Assembly: GCA_029946125.1 (NCBI GenBank) | Contig: JAQSDX010000002.1 | Location: forward strand, 62,001-126,000 | Length of the DNA: 64,000 nucleotides | Direction: 5' to 3' | DNA from: Candidatus Methylobacter titanis | GTDB taxonomy: Bacteria > Pseudomonadota > Gammaproteobacteria > Methylococcales > Methylomonadaceae | Shown here: positions 49,761 to 58,123 of the stretch, piece by piece | Numbering within the stretch: position 1 is the stretch's first letter | How the letters are laid out: each line of letters opens with the position of its first letter | Position numbers and translations under genes: made by a program | The notes under the pieces: model-generated | Databases searched by the model: none | Seen by the model: only the letters and a program-made list of their open reading frames with translations | What the model was told of the DNA's origin: nothing

Positions 49761-51668
49761 TTATCCGCCGCTTGCTTCGGTTTGCGCTTCCAGTTCATCC
49801 CATCGCTGGTAAACTTGCTCCAGTTTGGCATCTATCTGTTTAAGTTCGTCCAGAGTCTTGGCCGTGACAGCTTGATCTTTTTTATAGAACTCAGGCGCAC
49901 TGATTTGCCGATTTAATTCCGCCTGCTTAGCTTCCAGTTCAGCAATCAGTTCCGGTAATTTGTCCAGTTCCTGCTGCTCTTTAAAGCTTAGCTTTTTTTT
50001 CGTTACGTTGGAGGCTGGGGGCTTCGCCGCCGATTTTTCGGGTTTCCTTACCTTGGCAGATTCGCTCTGCTTGGCCTGCTTAACATGGTTCATCCAATCA
50101 GTATAGCCGCCGACAAACTCATCGACTTCGCCTGTGCCGTCCAGCACATAGACGCTGGTCACGACGTTGTCCAGAAAAGCCCGATCATGGCTCACCAGCA
50201 ACAAGGTGCCGTCAAAGTCGACCAGTTTTTCTTCTAGCAGCTCCAATGTTTCCAAATCCAGGTCATTGGTCGGCTCATCCATGATGATCAGGTTGGAGGG
50301 TTTGGTAAATAAACGCGCCAGCAACAGGCGGTTTTTCTCGCCACCCGACAAGCTTTTTACCGGTGAACGCGCTCTGGCCGGGGCAAACAGAAAATCCCCC
50401 AGATACGACATCACATGCCGTTGGTTACCGGCGATTTCGACAAACTCATTACCATCGGCGACGGTTTCGGCAACGGTCATGCTCGGGTCGAGTTGGTCGC
50501 GCAACTGGTCGAAGTAGGCGATTTCAAGCTTGGTGCCCTGTTCTACGGTACCGCTGTTGGGTTCCAATTGTTTTAACAGTAATTTTAACAAGGTCGATTT
50601 ACCTGCACCGTTAGGGCCGATCAGACCGATTTTGTCGCCGCGTTGAATCAGTGTGGAAAAATGCTTAACGATCTGTCTGTCCTCATAAGCAAAGCTGATA
50701 TCGTTGACCTCGATCACTTTTTTACCGGAGGCATCGCCTCTCTCCAGGGACATTTTGCTGGTGCCTTGAGTGTTGCGGCGTTGGCTACGTTCGTCACGCA
50801 ATTTTTCCAGCGCCCTGACTCGACCTTCATTACGGGTACGTCTGGCTTTTACACCCTGCCTGATCCAAACTTCTTCATCGGCGAGCTTCTTATCGAACTC
50901 GGCATTTTGATTGGCTTCGTCTTCTAGGGCCGCTGCTTTTCTGGCCAAGTAATCATCATAGCTACCTTGCCAGGACACTAAATTACCGCGATCCAGATCG
51001 ACAATCCGGGTCGCCAGTTTTTGCAGGAATGAGCGGTCATGAGTCACAAACAAAACCGCACCCTGAAAATTGAGCAGCTGGTCTTCGAGCCAGGTAATGC
51101 TTTCAAAGTCCAGATGGTTGGTCGGCTCATCCAGCAACAATACTTCCGGCTCTATCACCAAGGCTCTGGCCAAGGCCACGCGCCGTTTCCAGCCGCCGGA
51201 TAAGCCGCTGATCTTTAATTCGCCGGGCAAATCCAGTTTGCTTAAGGTGGTTTCAACCCGTTGTTGAAAATGCCAGCCGTTATGGGTTTCGAGCTGGTGC
51301 TGCAGATCGCCCAATTCATTCAAGGCCTTGTCGTCATCGTAGTCCATGGTTAACGACAGCGCGTGATAACGGGTAAGCCACTCGCCCAACTCGCCCAAAC
51401 CACCGGCAACGGCATCGTAAATGGTCGCGTCCTCAGGCAAATCCGGGGTTTGTTCCAGCCAGGCCAGTTTTAATTCCGGTTGCCGCCAGATATCACCATG
51501 ATCGGCCTGGATATTGCCGGCTATGATCTTCATTAAGGTTGATTTACCCTCGCCGTTGCGGCCTAGCAAGCCTACCCGTTCTCCGGCATCCAGCTGAAAG
51601 TCGGAGTTTTTCAATAAAGCGTGGGTTCCAAAAGCGATGGAAACATTGGTCAGTCGTAATAAGGGCAT
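49761..51668 (-). CDS. uup: ABC-F family ATPase, Uup type
   Basis: 635 residues from the ATG at 51668 (MPLLRLTNVSIAFGTHALL); an upstream in-frame ATG at 51785 lies within cinA. Two ABC domains: GRNGEGKST (about 35-43) with LSGGWKRRVALARAL and LLLDEPTNHLD; then GPNGAGKST (about 330), LSGGEKNRLLLARLF and IIMDEPTNDLD. A C-terminal coiled coil (KQQELDKLPELIAELEAK type) is typical of Uup, which binds DNA or ribosomes. No membrane domain. The cinA-like stop is 1 bp before its ATG. Confidence 0.92.
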   Translation of the reverse strand: MPLLRLTNVSIAFGTHALLKNSDFQLDAGERVGLLGRNGEGKSTLMKIIAGNIQADHGDIWRQPELKLAWLEQTPDLPEDATIYDAVAGGLGELGEWLTRYHALSLTMDYDDDKALNELGDLQHQLETHNGWHFQQRVETTLSKLDLPGELKISGLSGGWKRRVALARALVIEPEVLLLDEPTNHLDFESITWLEDQLLNFQGAVLFVTHDRSFLQKLATRIVDLDRGNLVSWQGSYDDYLARKAAALEDEANQNAEFDKKLADEEVWIRQGVKARRTRNEGRVRALEKLRDERSQRRNTQGTSKMSLERGDASGKKVIEVNDISFAYEDRQIVKHFSTLIQRGDKIGLIGPNGAGKSTLLKLLLKQLEPNSGTVEQGTKLEIAYFDQLRDQLDPSMTVAETVADGNEFVEIAGNQRHVMSYLGDFLFAPARARSPVKSLSGGEKNRLLLARLFTKPSNLIIMDEPTNDLDLETLELLEEKLVDFDGTLLLVSHDRAFLDNVVTSVYVLDGTGEVDEFVGGYTDWMNHVKQAKQSESAKVRKPEKSAAKPPASNVTKKKLSFKEQQELDKLPELIAELEAKQAELNRQISAPEFYKKDQAVTAKTLDELKQIDAKLEQVYQRWDELEAQTEASGG

Positions 51669-51669
51669 T

Positions 51670-52902
51670 TTAAAATTCTTTATGTTGTAAATAGCGTCGT
51701 AATAAATCCAGTGCCAGTAACGCCGCCTGATTTTGCTTGCGTTCGATAGGGCCTGCCACTGAATGGGTCGTTTGATGAGATCCATCTCCAGTCAGCAGCA
51801 TATTATATAGAATAATGGCCTGGTCTTTATCGTGAAATGTTTTATCGTCCCCGGAGTAAAGCTGAACCAGCACAAATTCGGCGCTGCCGGTCTGGTATAT
51901 TTCGCTGGCAATGGCCTGTGCGCTTGACGGCAAATCATCGGCATTAAGCGCAATCGCCAGGCTTTGCCCCAGCTTTTCCAGGGATTGCTGATAGCGGCTT
52001 TCCAACAGCCATTGAGCGCCCAGGCACTTGGCCGCCAACAAGCCCTGACTGGCCGTCTCCACCACGGCTAGCGTGTGTTTTCCGGCAGCCATCAGTTGGC
52101 CGACGGTAAAAACCAGATCGCCGCTTGCCCAGCCTAAGCCATCAATGGCAAAAACATGAGCGCCCAGCGCGGCTGCAACTTTGTCGACCAAGGCGGTCAT
52201 CGCTGCTTCAGGATAGTTTTGAGGGAACAGCAACTTGGTTTGCACATCGTCCGGACTAGCCCGAAAACCCAGCTGAACGTGATCCGGAATTTCAATTGCG
52301 CCAATGCGCTGTTGTATGTCCGACTCGCCTATGCCTAAGGTTCTGATGGTGACTAACTTGTCAGGGTGCAATAAAAACCGGCTTGCCAGTGCGGGTTGGA
52401 TCGATTCCAGAAATAAATGGCGCATTTCGGTAGGTACCCCGGGCACAAACGCAAACCAGCAGCGGCCGGCTTGCAAGGAAAAACCCGGCGCAGTACCCCA
52501 GGCATTGTCGATACGCTCGGCTCCCTTCGGGAACATCGCCTGTTTGCGGTTGGAGTCGGGCATTTCGCGGTTTCTTAGCGTAAAAAACCGTTTAATCTGC
52601 TCAAAGGCAACGGCGTCGTATTCCAGCGGCAGGTCGAATGCTTTGGCGACGGCCTCGGCAGTCAAATCATCGCTGGTAGGCCCCAGTCCGCCGGTGCAAA
52701 TACAGCAATCTGCACGGATTGAAATTTCCCGCAGTAAGGCTATCAGGTCATCGAGTTTGTCGCCCACTGCGGTATGCCGGGTTACGGTCAATCCCATGTT
52801 GACGGCGTGTTCAGACAACCAGGCCGCATTGGTATCGACGGTTTGCCCGGTAACGATTTCTGCGCCCTGGGAAAATATTTCTAACGTTGGGTTCATGTTC
52901 AA
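51670..52902 (-). CDS. CinA-like protein with divergent C-terminal domain
   Basis: 410 residues. The N-terminal MoCF-like domain (about 1-170) is conserved: EIFSQGAEIVTGQTVDTNA, ICTGGLGPTSDDLTAEAVA, GVPTEMRHLFLE. The C-terminal half would be the NMN deamidase (PncC) domain, but its catalytic region reads TLAVVETASQGLLAA where families have an ESCTGG core, so deamidase activity may be lost. Proposed role: pyridine-nucleotide recycling or competence-related repair. It overlaps into the uup operon. Confidence 0.85.
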   Translation of the reverse strand: MNMNPTLEIFSQGAEIVTGQTVDTNAAWLSEHAVNMGLTVTRHTAVGDKLDDLIALLREISIRADCCICTGGLGPTSDDLTAEAVAKAFDLPLEYDAVAFEQIKRFFTLRNREMPDSNRKQAMFPKGAERIDNAWGTAPGFSLQAGRCWFAFVPGVPTEMRHLFLESIQPALASRFLLHPDKLVTIRTLGIGESDIQQRIGAIEIPDHVQLGFRASPDDVQTKLLFPQNYPEAAMTALVDKVAAALGAHVFAIDGLGWASGDLVFTVGQLMAAGKHTLAVVETASQGLLAAKCLGAQWLLESRYQQSLEKLGQSLAIALNADDLPSSAQAIASEIYQTGSAEFVLVQLYSGDDKTFHDKDQAIILYNMLLTGDGSHQTTHSVAGPIERKQNQAALLALDLLRRYLQHKEF

Positions 52903-52957
52903 GGTTCAAGGCTAAATAAAAGTGCAAGGGTGCGCTGCACGCATCGCGCAAGATGAA

Positions 52958-54004
52958 TCAACAAATTCTAGGCAACTGCTCCCCGCTCAGTAAATCCAGC
53001 ACCCGGCTGATGCCCATTGCTGTTTTCAGGGTAACAGAGCCTTTCGAGTGAGTCGCTGTAACGGTGCCGATTTGACAGGCCTGTTTGCCCAACGGATGCC
53101 GGTGCAACACGCTCAGGGTTTGCGCGGCTTGCGCTTGGGGCACAAACAGCGCAAAACAGCCTTCGTTGGCGATATACAGCGGATCAAAGCCCAATATTTC
53201 ACAGGCGCTACTGACATCCTGATGTATCGGCAATGCCGTTTCGTCGATTTCAATAGCATGATACGAGCTGGCGGCCAGTTCTATCAGACCGCTGGCCAAA
53301 CCGCCGCGCGTTAAATCGCGCATACAGTGGATTTCAATATCGGCTTTAAGTAAATCTTGAACCAGGCCGGACAGGTCGGCGCAGTCGCTGGCTATGTTGC
53401 TGTCAAAGTTCATGCCTTCGCGCTCCAGCATGATCGCGATGCCGTGCCGCGCTATGTCGCTGTTGATGATGATGCTGTCGCCGACTCGAATGTCGGCAGG
53501 CGATACATTGACGTTGGCGTCGATGATACCGATGCCGGCGGTGTTGATATAAACGCCGTCACCGCTGCCGTGATCGACCACTTTGGTGTCGCCGGTCACG
53601 ATCAACACGCCGGCCTGTTGCGCGGTGTGCTGCATGGATTCGACGATGCGTTGCAGGTCTTTGATCGCGAAACCTTCTTCAATAATCAGCGCGCAACTCA
53701 GATATAACGGTAAGGCGCCGCTCATGGCCAAATCGTTCAGCGTCCCGCATACCGCCATCTTGCCGATGTCGCCGCCGGAAAAAAACAGCGGCTTGACCAC
53801 ATAGGAATCGGTGGTGAAGGCCAGTTTGGAGCCGTTGACGGTTAGCACAGCGCTATCGTGTTTCTGGTTTAGCAGAGGGTTGCTAAATACCGGTTGGATA
53901 ATCCGGTCCAGCAATTGCTGCATCAGGCGGCCGCCACCACCATGAGCCATGACGATTTGCTCGTATTGCAGGGGCAGGGGACAGTTCAGTTTTAACTCAG
54001 ACAT
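52958..54004 (-). CDS. hypE: Hydrogenase maturation protein HypE
   Basis: 348 residues. An AIR synthetase-like fold with [16 protein letters not shown] (about 16-31), [25 protein letters not shown] in parts and the conserved C-terminal PRIC, whose Cys carries the thiocarbamate that becomes cyanide. With HypF it makes the CN ligands of the [NiFe] site. Its ATG overlaps the hypD stop by 8 bp. Confidence 0.96.
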   Translation of the reverse strand: MSELKLNCPLPLQYEQIVMAHGGGGRLMQQLLDRIIQPVFSNPLLNQKHDSAVLTVNGSKLAFTTDSYVVKPLFFSGGDIGKMAVCGTLNDLAMSGALPLYLSCALIIEEGFAIKDLQRIVESMQHTAQQAGVLIVTGDTKVVDHGSGDGVYINTAGIGIIDANVNVSPADIRVGDSIIINSDIARHGIAIMLEREGMNFDSNIASDCADLSGLVQDLLKADIEIHCMRDLTRGGLASGLIELAASSYHAIEIDETALPIHQDVSSACEILGFDPLYIANEGCFALFVPQAQAAQTLSVLHRHPLGKQACQIGTVTATHSKGSVTLKTAMGISRVLDLLSGEQLPRIC

Positions 54005-55091
54005 GTTGATGGCGACGGTAGCGGTAATAGGCGGCGCACGCGCCTTCGGAGGAAACCATGGTGGCGCCCAGCGGGTGTTCGGGGGTGCACGTCGTGCCGA
54101 ATTCAGCGCATTGCGCAGGCTTGATCAGGCCTTGCAACACTTCTCCGCTACGGCAGGCGGCAGGTTCTTTGGTGTTAATCGCGGCGACCGCAAAACGCTG
54201 TTCGGCATTCCAGTCGGCGTAGTCGGCATTGAGCGCCAGGCCGCTAGCGGCGATTTCGCCCAAGCCGCGCCAGCTTTGATTGACGATGTCGAACACTTGG
54301 CTTATCAGCTGTTGCGCGGGCTGATTGCCTTGTTCTTTGACCACGCGGCTGTATTCGTTTTCAACCTGATAACGCTTTTCTTCCAGTTGTTTGATGCATA
54401 AATACAGCCCGTGCAGAATATCGACCGGTTCGAAACCGGTGATGACGATAGGGATTTTATGGTGTGCGGACAGCGGCAGATATTCGTGGTAACCCATAAT
54501 CGAGCAGACGTGGCCTGCGCCCAAAAAACCCTGCACCTGGTTGGCGGGCGAATCGAGCAGCGCCTGCATTACCGGCGGCACGCGGACGTGGCAAATCAGC
54601 AGCGAAAAGTTGCTCAGCTTTTGCTGTTTGGCCTGATAGGCGGCCAAGGCCGTGGTCGGGGCGGTGGTTTCGAAGCCCACGCCGAAGAATACCACCTGTT
54701 TATCGGGATTGATCTTAGCGATAGCCAACGCATCCAGCGGCGAATAAACGATACGGATATCGGCGCCCTGCGCTTTCAGGCTGAGTAAATCATGATGCGA
54801 ACCGGGAACCCGCAGCATGTCGCCGAAAGAACAGAAAATGACCTCCGGTTGCGCGGCAATCGCCAGCGCTTTATCGATATAAGCCAGCGGCGTAACGCAA
54901 ACCGGACAGCCGGGGCCGTGGATCAGGTTGATTTGATCAGGCAGCAGTTGATCGATGCCGTACTTAATGATGCTATGGGTCTGGCCGCCGCACACTTCCA
55001 TGATATTCCACGGCTGCGTGGTGATGGCCTTTATCGCGGCGGTTATTTTTTTTGCGGTTGCCGGGTCGCGAAATTCGTCCAGGTAGTTCAT
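53997..55091 (-). CDS. hypD: Hydrogenase maturation protein HypD
   Basis: 364 residues. [29 protein letters not shown] (motif Cys residues), the [13 protein letters not shown] segment and the C-terminal iron-sulfur cysteines ([18 protein letters not shown]) are diagnostic. With HypC it forms the scaffold on which Fe(CN)2CO is assembled. It lies between hypC and hypE, about 58 bp after hypC. Confidence 0.97.
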   Translation of the reverse strand: MNYLDEFRDPATAKKITAAIKAITTQPWNIMEVCGGQTHSIIKYGIDQLLPDQINLIHGPGCPVCVTPLAYIDKALAIAAQPEVIFCSFGDMLRVPGSHHDLLSLKAQGADIRIVYSPLDALAIAKINPDKQVVFFGVGFETTAPTTALAAYQAKQQKLSNFSLLICHVRVPPVMQALLDSPANQVQGFLGAGHVCSIMGYHEYLPLSAHHKIPIVITGFEPVDILHGLYLCIKQLEEKRYQVENEYSRVVKEQGNQPAQQLISQVFDIVNQSWRGLGEIAASGLALNADYADWNAEQRFAVAAINTKEPAACRSGEVLQGLIKPAQCAEFGTTCTPEHPLGATMVSSEGACAAYYRYRRHQHV

Positions 55092-55149
55092 GCACGATTC
55101 TCCTGTCCAGCGCCTTGTGGTGTTCTGTTTGTTGTTCCAGGCAAATTTA

Positions 55150-55395
55150 TCATAACGTACTCTCGAAATCCGCTAAATCCTGGAACGCCTGCAGACTGGC
55201 CAGAGCTTCCGCTTCATCAAGAATCGACAGCGCGAAACCGGCATGAACGATCACATAATCGTTGATTTTGGCTTCGGGCACATAAGCCAGACTGATGTCC
55301 TTACTAATGCCGGAAAAGTTGATGCGTCCGGTACGCGCTAAAGGATCGCTGTGATCAGACAGGCTGGTAATTTGTCCGGGTATGGCCAGGCACAT
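55150..55395 (-). CDS. hypC: Hydrogenase maturation chaperone HypC
   Basis: 81 residues beginning MCLAIPGQI, whose Cys2 is the iron ligand of this family, and with [35 protein letters not shown] in sequence (core [19 protein letters not shown]). HypC shuttles the Fe(CN)2CO unit from HypD to the hydrogenase large subunit. It starts 3 bp after hypF. Confidence 0.97.
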   Translation of the reverse strand: MCLAIPGQITSLSDHSDPLARTGRINFSGISKDISLAYVPEAKINDYVIVHAGFALSILDEAEALASLQAFQDLADFESTL

Positions 55396-55398
55396 AAG

Positions 55399-57684
55399 TT
55401 ATCCTATATATTTTGCGGCAAGCAACTGGCCGAGAGCCAATCCGCCGTCGTTAGGGGGTATGTTTTCGTGGCAGTATACCGCAAAGCCGTCGGACTTTAA
55501 TCGTTTGGCGGCTTTTGTCGTGAGGTAAGCATTTTGGAAACAGCCGCCGCTTAGCAATACGGTTTTTTGCCCGGCCTGTCGGGCTATGGCCACTATAATT
55601 TCGGCCAAGGTATTGTGAAACTTGGCGGCAATTAACTCCACCGGGCTGTGCGCTATGTCTTCCAGCAGCTGTTCCAGGGTGATTTTCCAGTCGATAACGA
55701 TGGGTGCTGTGGGCTGGATGTGGAAATCATAATGTTGGTCGGATGCGCTTGATGTCGAGTTCATTTCCAGAGCCATTGCCGCTTGGCCTTCATGCTGATT
55801 GATATGGCATAGCCCCAGCAAACTGGCGACTGCATCGAATAAGCGTCCGACGCTGCTGGTGCGCGGACAGTTGAGTTGGCGGCTTAAGGCAGGCCGCAAT
55901 AATTTTAATTCTTGTGCGGAAAAAGGCAGGTCTTCGCGCTCAAAGACGCAGCTTCCAAAGGCTTCGTAGAGCAGTCCTAATGCGGCGCGCCGAGGTTCCT
56001 GCATGGCTTTATGTGCGCCGGGCAATGAAAACGGCGCAAAGTGGGCGTAGCGTTCAAAGCCTTGGCTGTTAATCAGCAGAAATTCGCCGCCCCACAGGGT
56101 GTTGTCGGTACCCAGACCCGAACCGTCCCAGCAAATGCCCAGTGCGGGCGGTTCCAGGCCGTGTTCGGCCATGCAGGATAAGGCGTGGGCGTAATGGTGT
56201 TGCACTGGGTGGGTTTTCTGGCCTAAATTGGCGGCAAACAAGCTGCTGGCATAGCCGCTGTGCAGATCGTGCATAATCCGGGTCGGGGCGATTTGATAAA
56301 ATTTTTGCAAGTCTGTTAGCGTGGCTTGGAATTGTTGTTGTGTCGCGTCCATATCAAGATCGCCCAAATGTTGGCTTAAGATAATATGCTTGCCATGACT
56401 GATGGCGATGGTGTTTTTTAGTTGGCCGCCCACGGCCAGCGTTTCGGGCATGGCTGTCTTTAAGGTGAGCGGCAGCGGGGTGTAGCCTCTGGCTCTCCTT
56501 AATACGGTGATTTTGTCGTTGATGAGACGGACGACAGAATCATCAAGCGGACGCAAGATAGGGCGGTTATGGCTTAGGACATAATCGGCAATACCGGCAA
56601 GCCGGGTTAATGCCTGGTCTTCATTGATGCAAATGGGTTCATTTTGGCGGTTGCCGCTGGTTGCGACCAGAGTGTGCAGACCACTGTCTTTGTTCAGCAA
56701 CAGGTGGTGTAGCGGCGAATAAGCCAACATGATGCCGAGCAGGTTGCTGCCGGGCGCTACGGCAGATGTGGGGGCGACTTCAGTCGCCTTTGGGCGAATA
56801 AATTCGCCCCCACAAGATTTGGCCTTTAACAACACAATAGGCGCGGCGGCAGAACTCAGTGCTTGTTGTTCAAGGTTGTTGATTATGCAAAGCTGCTGTG
56901 CTGTTGCCAAATCGGCGACCATCAGCGCAAAGGGTTTTTGTGGGCGATGTTTGCGTAATCTAAGGCGTTCGACGGCTTGCTGGTTGGTCGCATCGACCAG
57001 TAATTGATAGCCGCCGATGCCTTTAATGGCGACGATTTTTCCGGCTCGTAATTGTTGGATTGCGGCGATTAAAGCGTCGTGTTTTTCGGCTAAAAGATTT
57101 CCGGATTCGCCGAGCAGGCTTAGGCTCGGGCCGCACTCCGGGCAGGCGATGGTTTGAGCGTGGTAGCGCCGGTTGTCTATATTTTGGTAATCCCGGCCGC
57201 AGTCGCTACAGGTAATGAATGCCGCCATGCTGGTTTGGCTGCGGTCGTAAGGCTGGCGGATCATGATGCTGTAGCGTGGCCCGCAATGACAACAACTGGT
57301 AAATGGATAGTGATAGTAGCGGCTGGCCGGGTCGAAAATATCGCGGATGCAATCCGGGCAGGTGGCTATGTCGGGCAAGACAAAGGCGGATTGTTCGCCA
57401 TCACTGGTGCTGGCTGTAATCTGAAAATTATCGAAGTCGGCCAGAGGTTCGCTGGTTATGGTTATTGATTCTATTTTTGCATGAGGCGGCAGTCGATTAT
57501 TCAGGCTGTCAATAAAGTCCTGCTGTTGTTTGGGTAGGCCTTCAATGTCTACGGTTACTCCGCCGTTGGTGTTGGCAATCGAGCCTTTTTGTTGGTGTTG
57601 CCTGGCAAGACGAACAATAAATGGGCGAAAGCCAAGTCCCTGAACGAAGCCTTTGATATTGATTTTTAAATGTTCTTTGTTGAT
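55399..57684 (-). CDS. hypF: Hydrogenase maturation carbamoyltransferase HypF, non-canonical start
   Basis: About 761 residues from an AUC at 57684 (INKEHLKINIKGFVQGLGF). Domains in order: acylphosphatase (FVQGLGFRPFIVRLARQ), a zinc-finger pair (CPDC...CCHC, CSDC...CPEC), a YrdC-like domain and a Kae1-like carbamoyl-transfer domain (HHYAHALSCMAEH, CWDGSGLGTDNTLWGGEF). It carbamoylates HypE. The frame is open up to 57726 but contains no ATG, GTG or TTG before the TTG at 57378, which would remove the whole acylphosphatase domain. AUC, a lost start or an indel near 57725 are possible. Residues at about 290-307 coincide with a REP-like palindrome (56767-56814). Confidence 0.88.
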   Translation of the reverse strand: MNKEHLKINIKGFVQGLGFRPFIVRLARQHQQKGSIANTNGGVTVDIEGLPKQQQDFIDSLNNRLPPHAKIESITITSEPLADFDNFQITASTSDGEQSAFVLPDIATCPDCIRDIFDPASRYYHYPFTSCCHCGPRYSIMIRQPYDRSQTSMAAFITCSDCGRDYQNIDNRRYHAQTIACPECGPSLSLLGESGNLLAEKHDALIAAIQQLRAGKIVAIKGIGGYQLLVDATNQQAVERLRLRKHRPQKPFALMVADLATAQQLCIINNLEQQALSSAAAPIVLLKAKSCGGEFIRPKATEVAPTSAVAPGSNLLGIMLAYSPLHHLLLNKDSGLHTLVATSGNRQNEPICINEDQALTRLAGIADYVLSHNRPILRPLDDSVVRLINDKITVLRRARGYTPLPLTLKTAMPETLAVGGQLKNTIAISHGKHIILSQHLGDLDMDATQQQFQATLTDLQKFYQIAPTRIMHDLHSGYASSLFAANLGQKTHPVQHHYAHALSCMAEHGLEPPALGICWDGSGLGTDNTLWGGEFLLINSQGFERYAHFAPFSLPGAHKAMQEPRRAALGLLYEAFGSCVFEREDLPFSAQELKLLRPALSRQLNCPRTSSVGRLFDAVASLLGLCHINQHEGQAAMALEMNSTSSASDQHYDFHIQPTAPIVIDWKITLEQLLEDIAHSPVELIAAKFHNTLAEIIVAIARQAGQKTVLLSGGCFQNAYLTTKAAKRLKSDGFAVYCHENIPPNDGGLALGQLLAAKYIG
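56767..56814. repeat. REP-like palindrome translated within hypF
   Basis: TGTGGGGGCGA (56767-56777) and TCGCCCCCACA (56804-56814) are exact inverted repeats with GCGACTTCAGTCGC inside. The left half equals the 33001-33060 repeat core. Its translation on the hypF strand is about 17 residues (SCGGEFIRPKATEVAPT), an interruption between APIVLLKAK and AVAPG. Confidence 0.85.
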
Positions 57685-57774
57685 GCTAAAGCCTTTTGCC
57701 TGTGGGGTGACCCGTGTTTTTAGCTGTCACTAAAACAGTAGACGGTATATAATTTCATGGCTTTATCCTGGAGT

Positions 57775-58088
57775 AGCGTAAAATTCCACAGTTAAGAGCA
57801 AGGATGTAAGCGGATCAATTCGCTGCTATCGATATGTCGTTGTCTCAAATCATTCCCTAATGCTAGGATAAAAATAGAAGTGAAGGTTTGTTTCTGTTTC
57901 TGCGAGAACCAAGCTGTGGCAGTAAAATAAAAGTATATCAGTAAAGAACCGTAGGATATACGGGGTTAGTCTGTGAAGTGAGCAATGCCGTCATGTTGCC
58001 AGCAGCAGAAACCAGTGAGTAGTAGCAATACACACTCACTCCTGAGTAACATCAGGAATCCCTTTTCTTTAGGTGGGGGAGGATGTCA
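57775..58088 (-). mobile_element. IS200/IS605-like non-autonomous remnant, copy 2
   Basis: Reverse orientation relative to copy 1. Its left end (minus strand TGACATCCTCCCCCACC, then AAAGGGATTCCTGAT and CACTGGTTTCTGCTGCTG) matches 29773-29910 closely; its right end (57775-57814) is a decayed form of the AGCGTAAAA...GGATGTAAGC end. No transposase frame. It fills most of the gap between hypF and secA, ending about 35 bp before the secA start. Confidence 0.75.
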
Positions 58089-58123
58089 ATCAATCATTTA
58101 CTAAATTCATACCGGAAAAAAAC

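Noticed and set aside
49571..49831. 86-codon minus-strand frame across tRNA-Ser
   Set aside because: It is translated tRNA sequence plus flanks.
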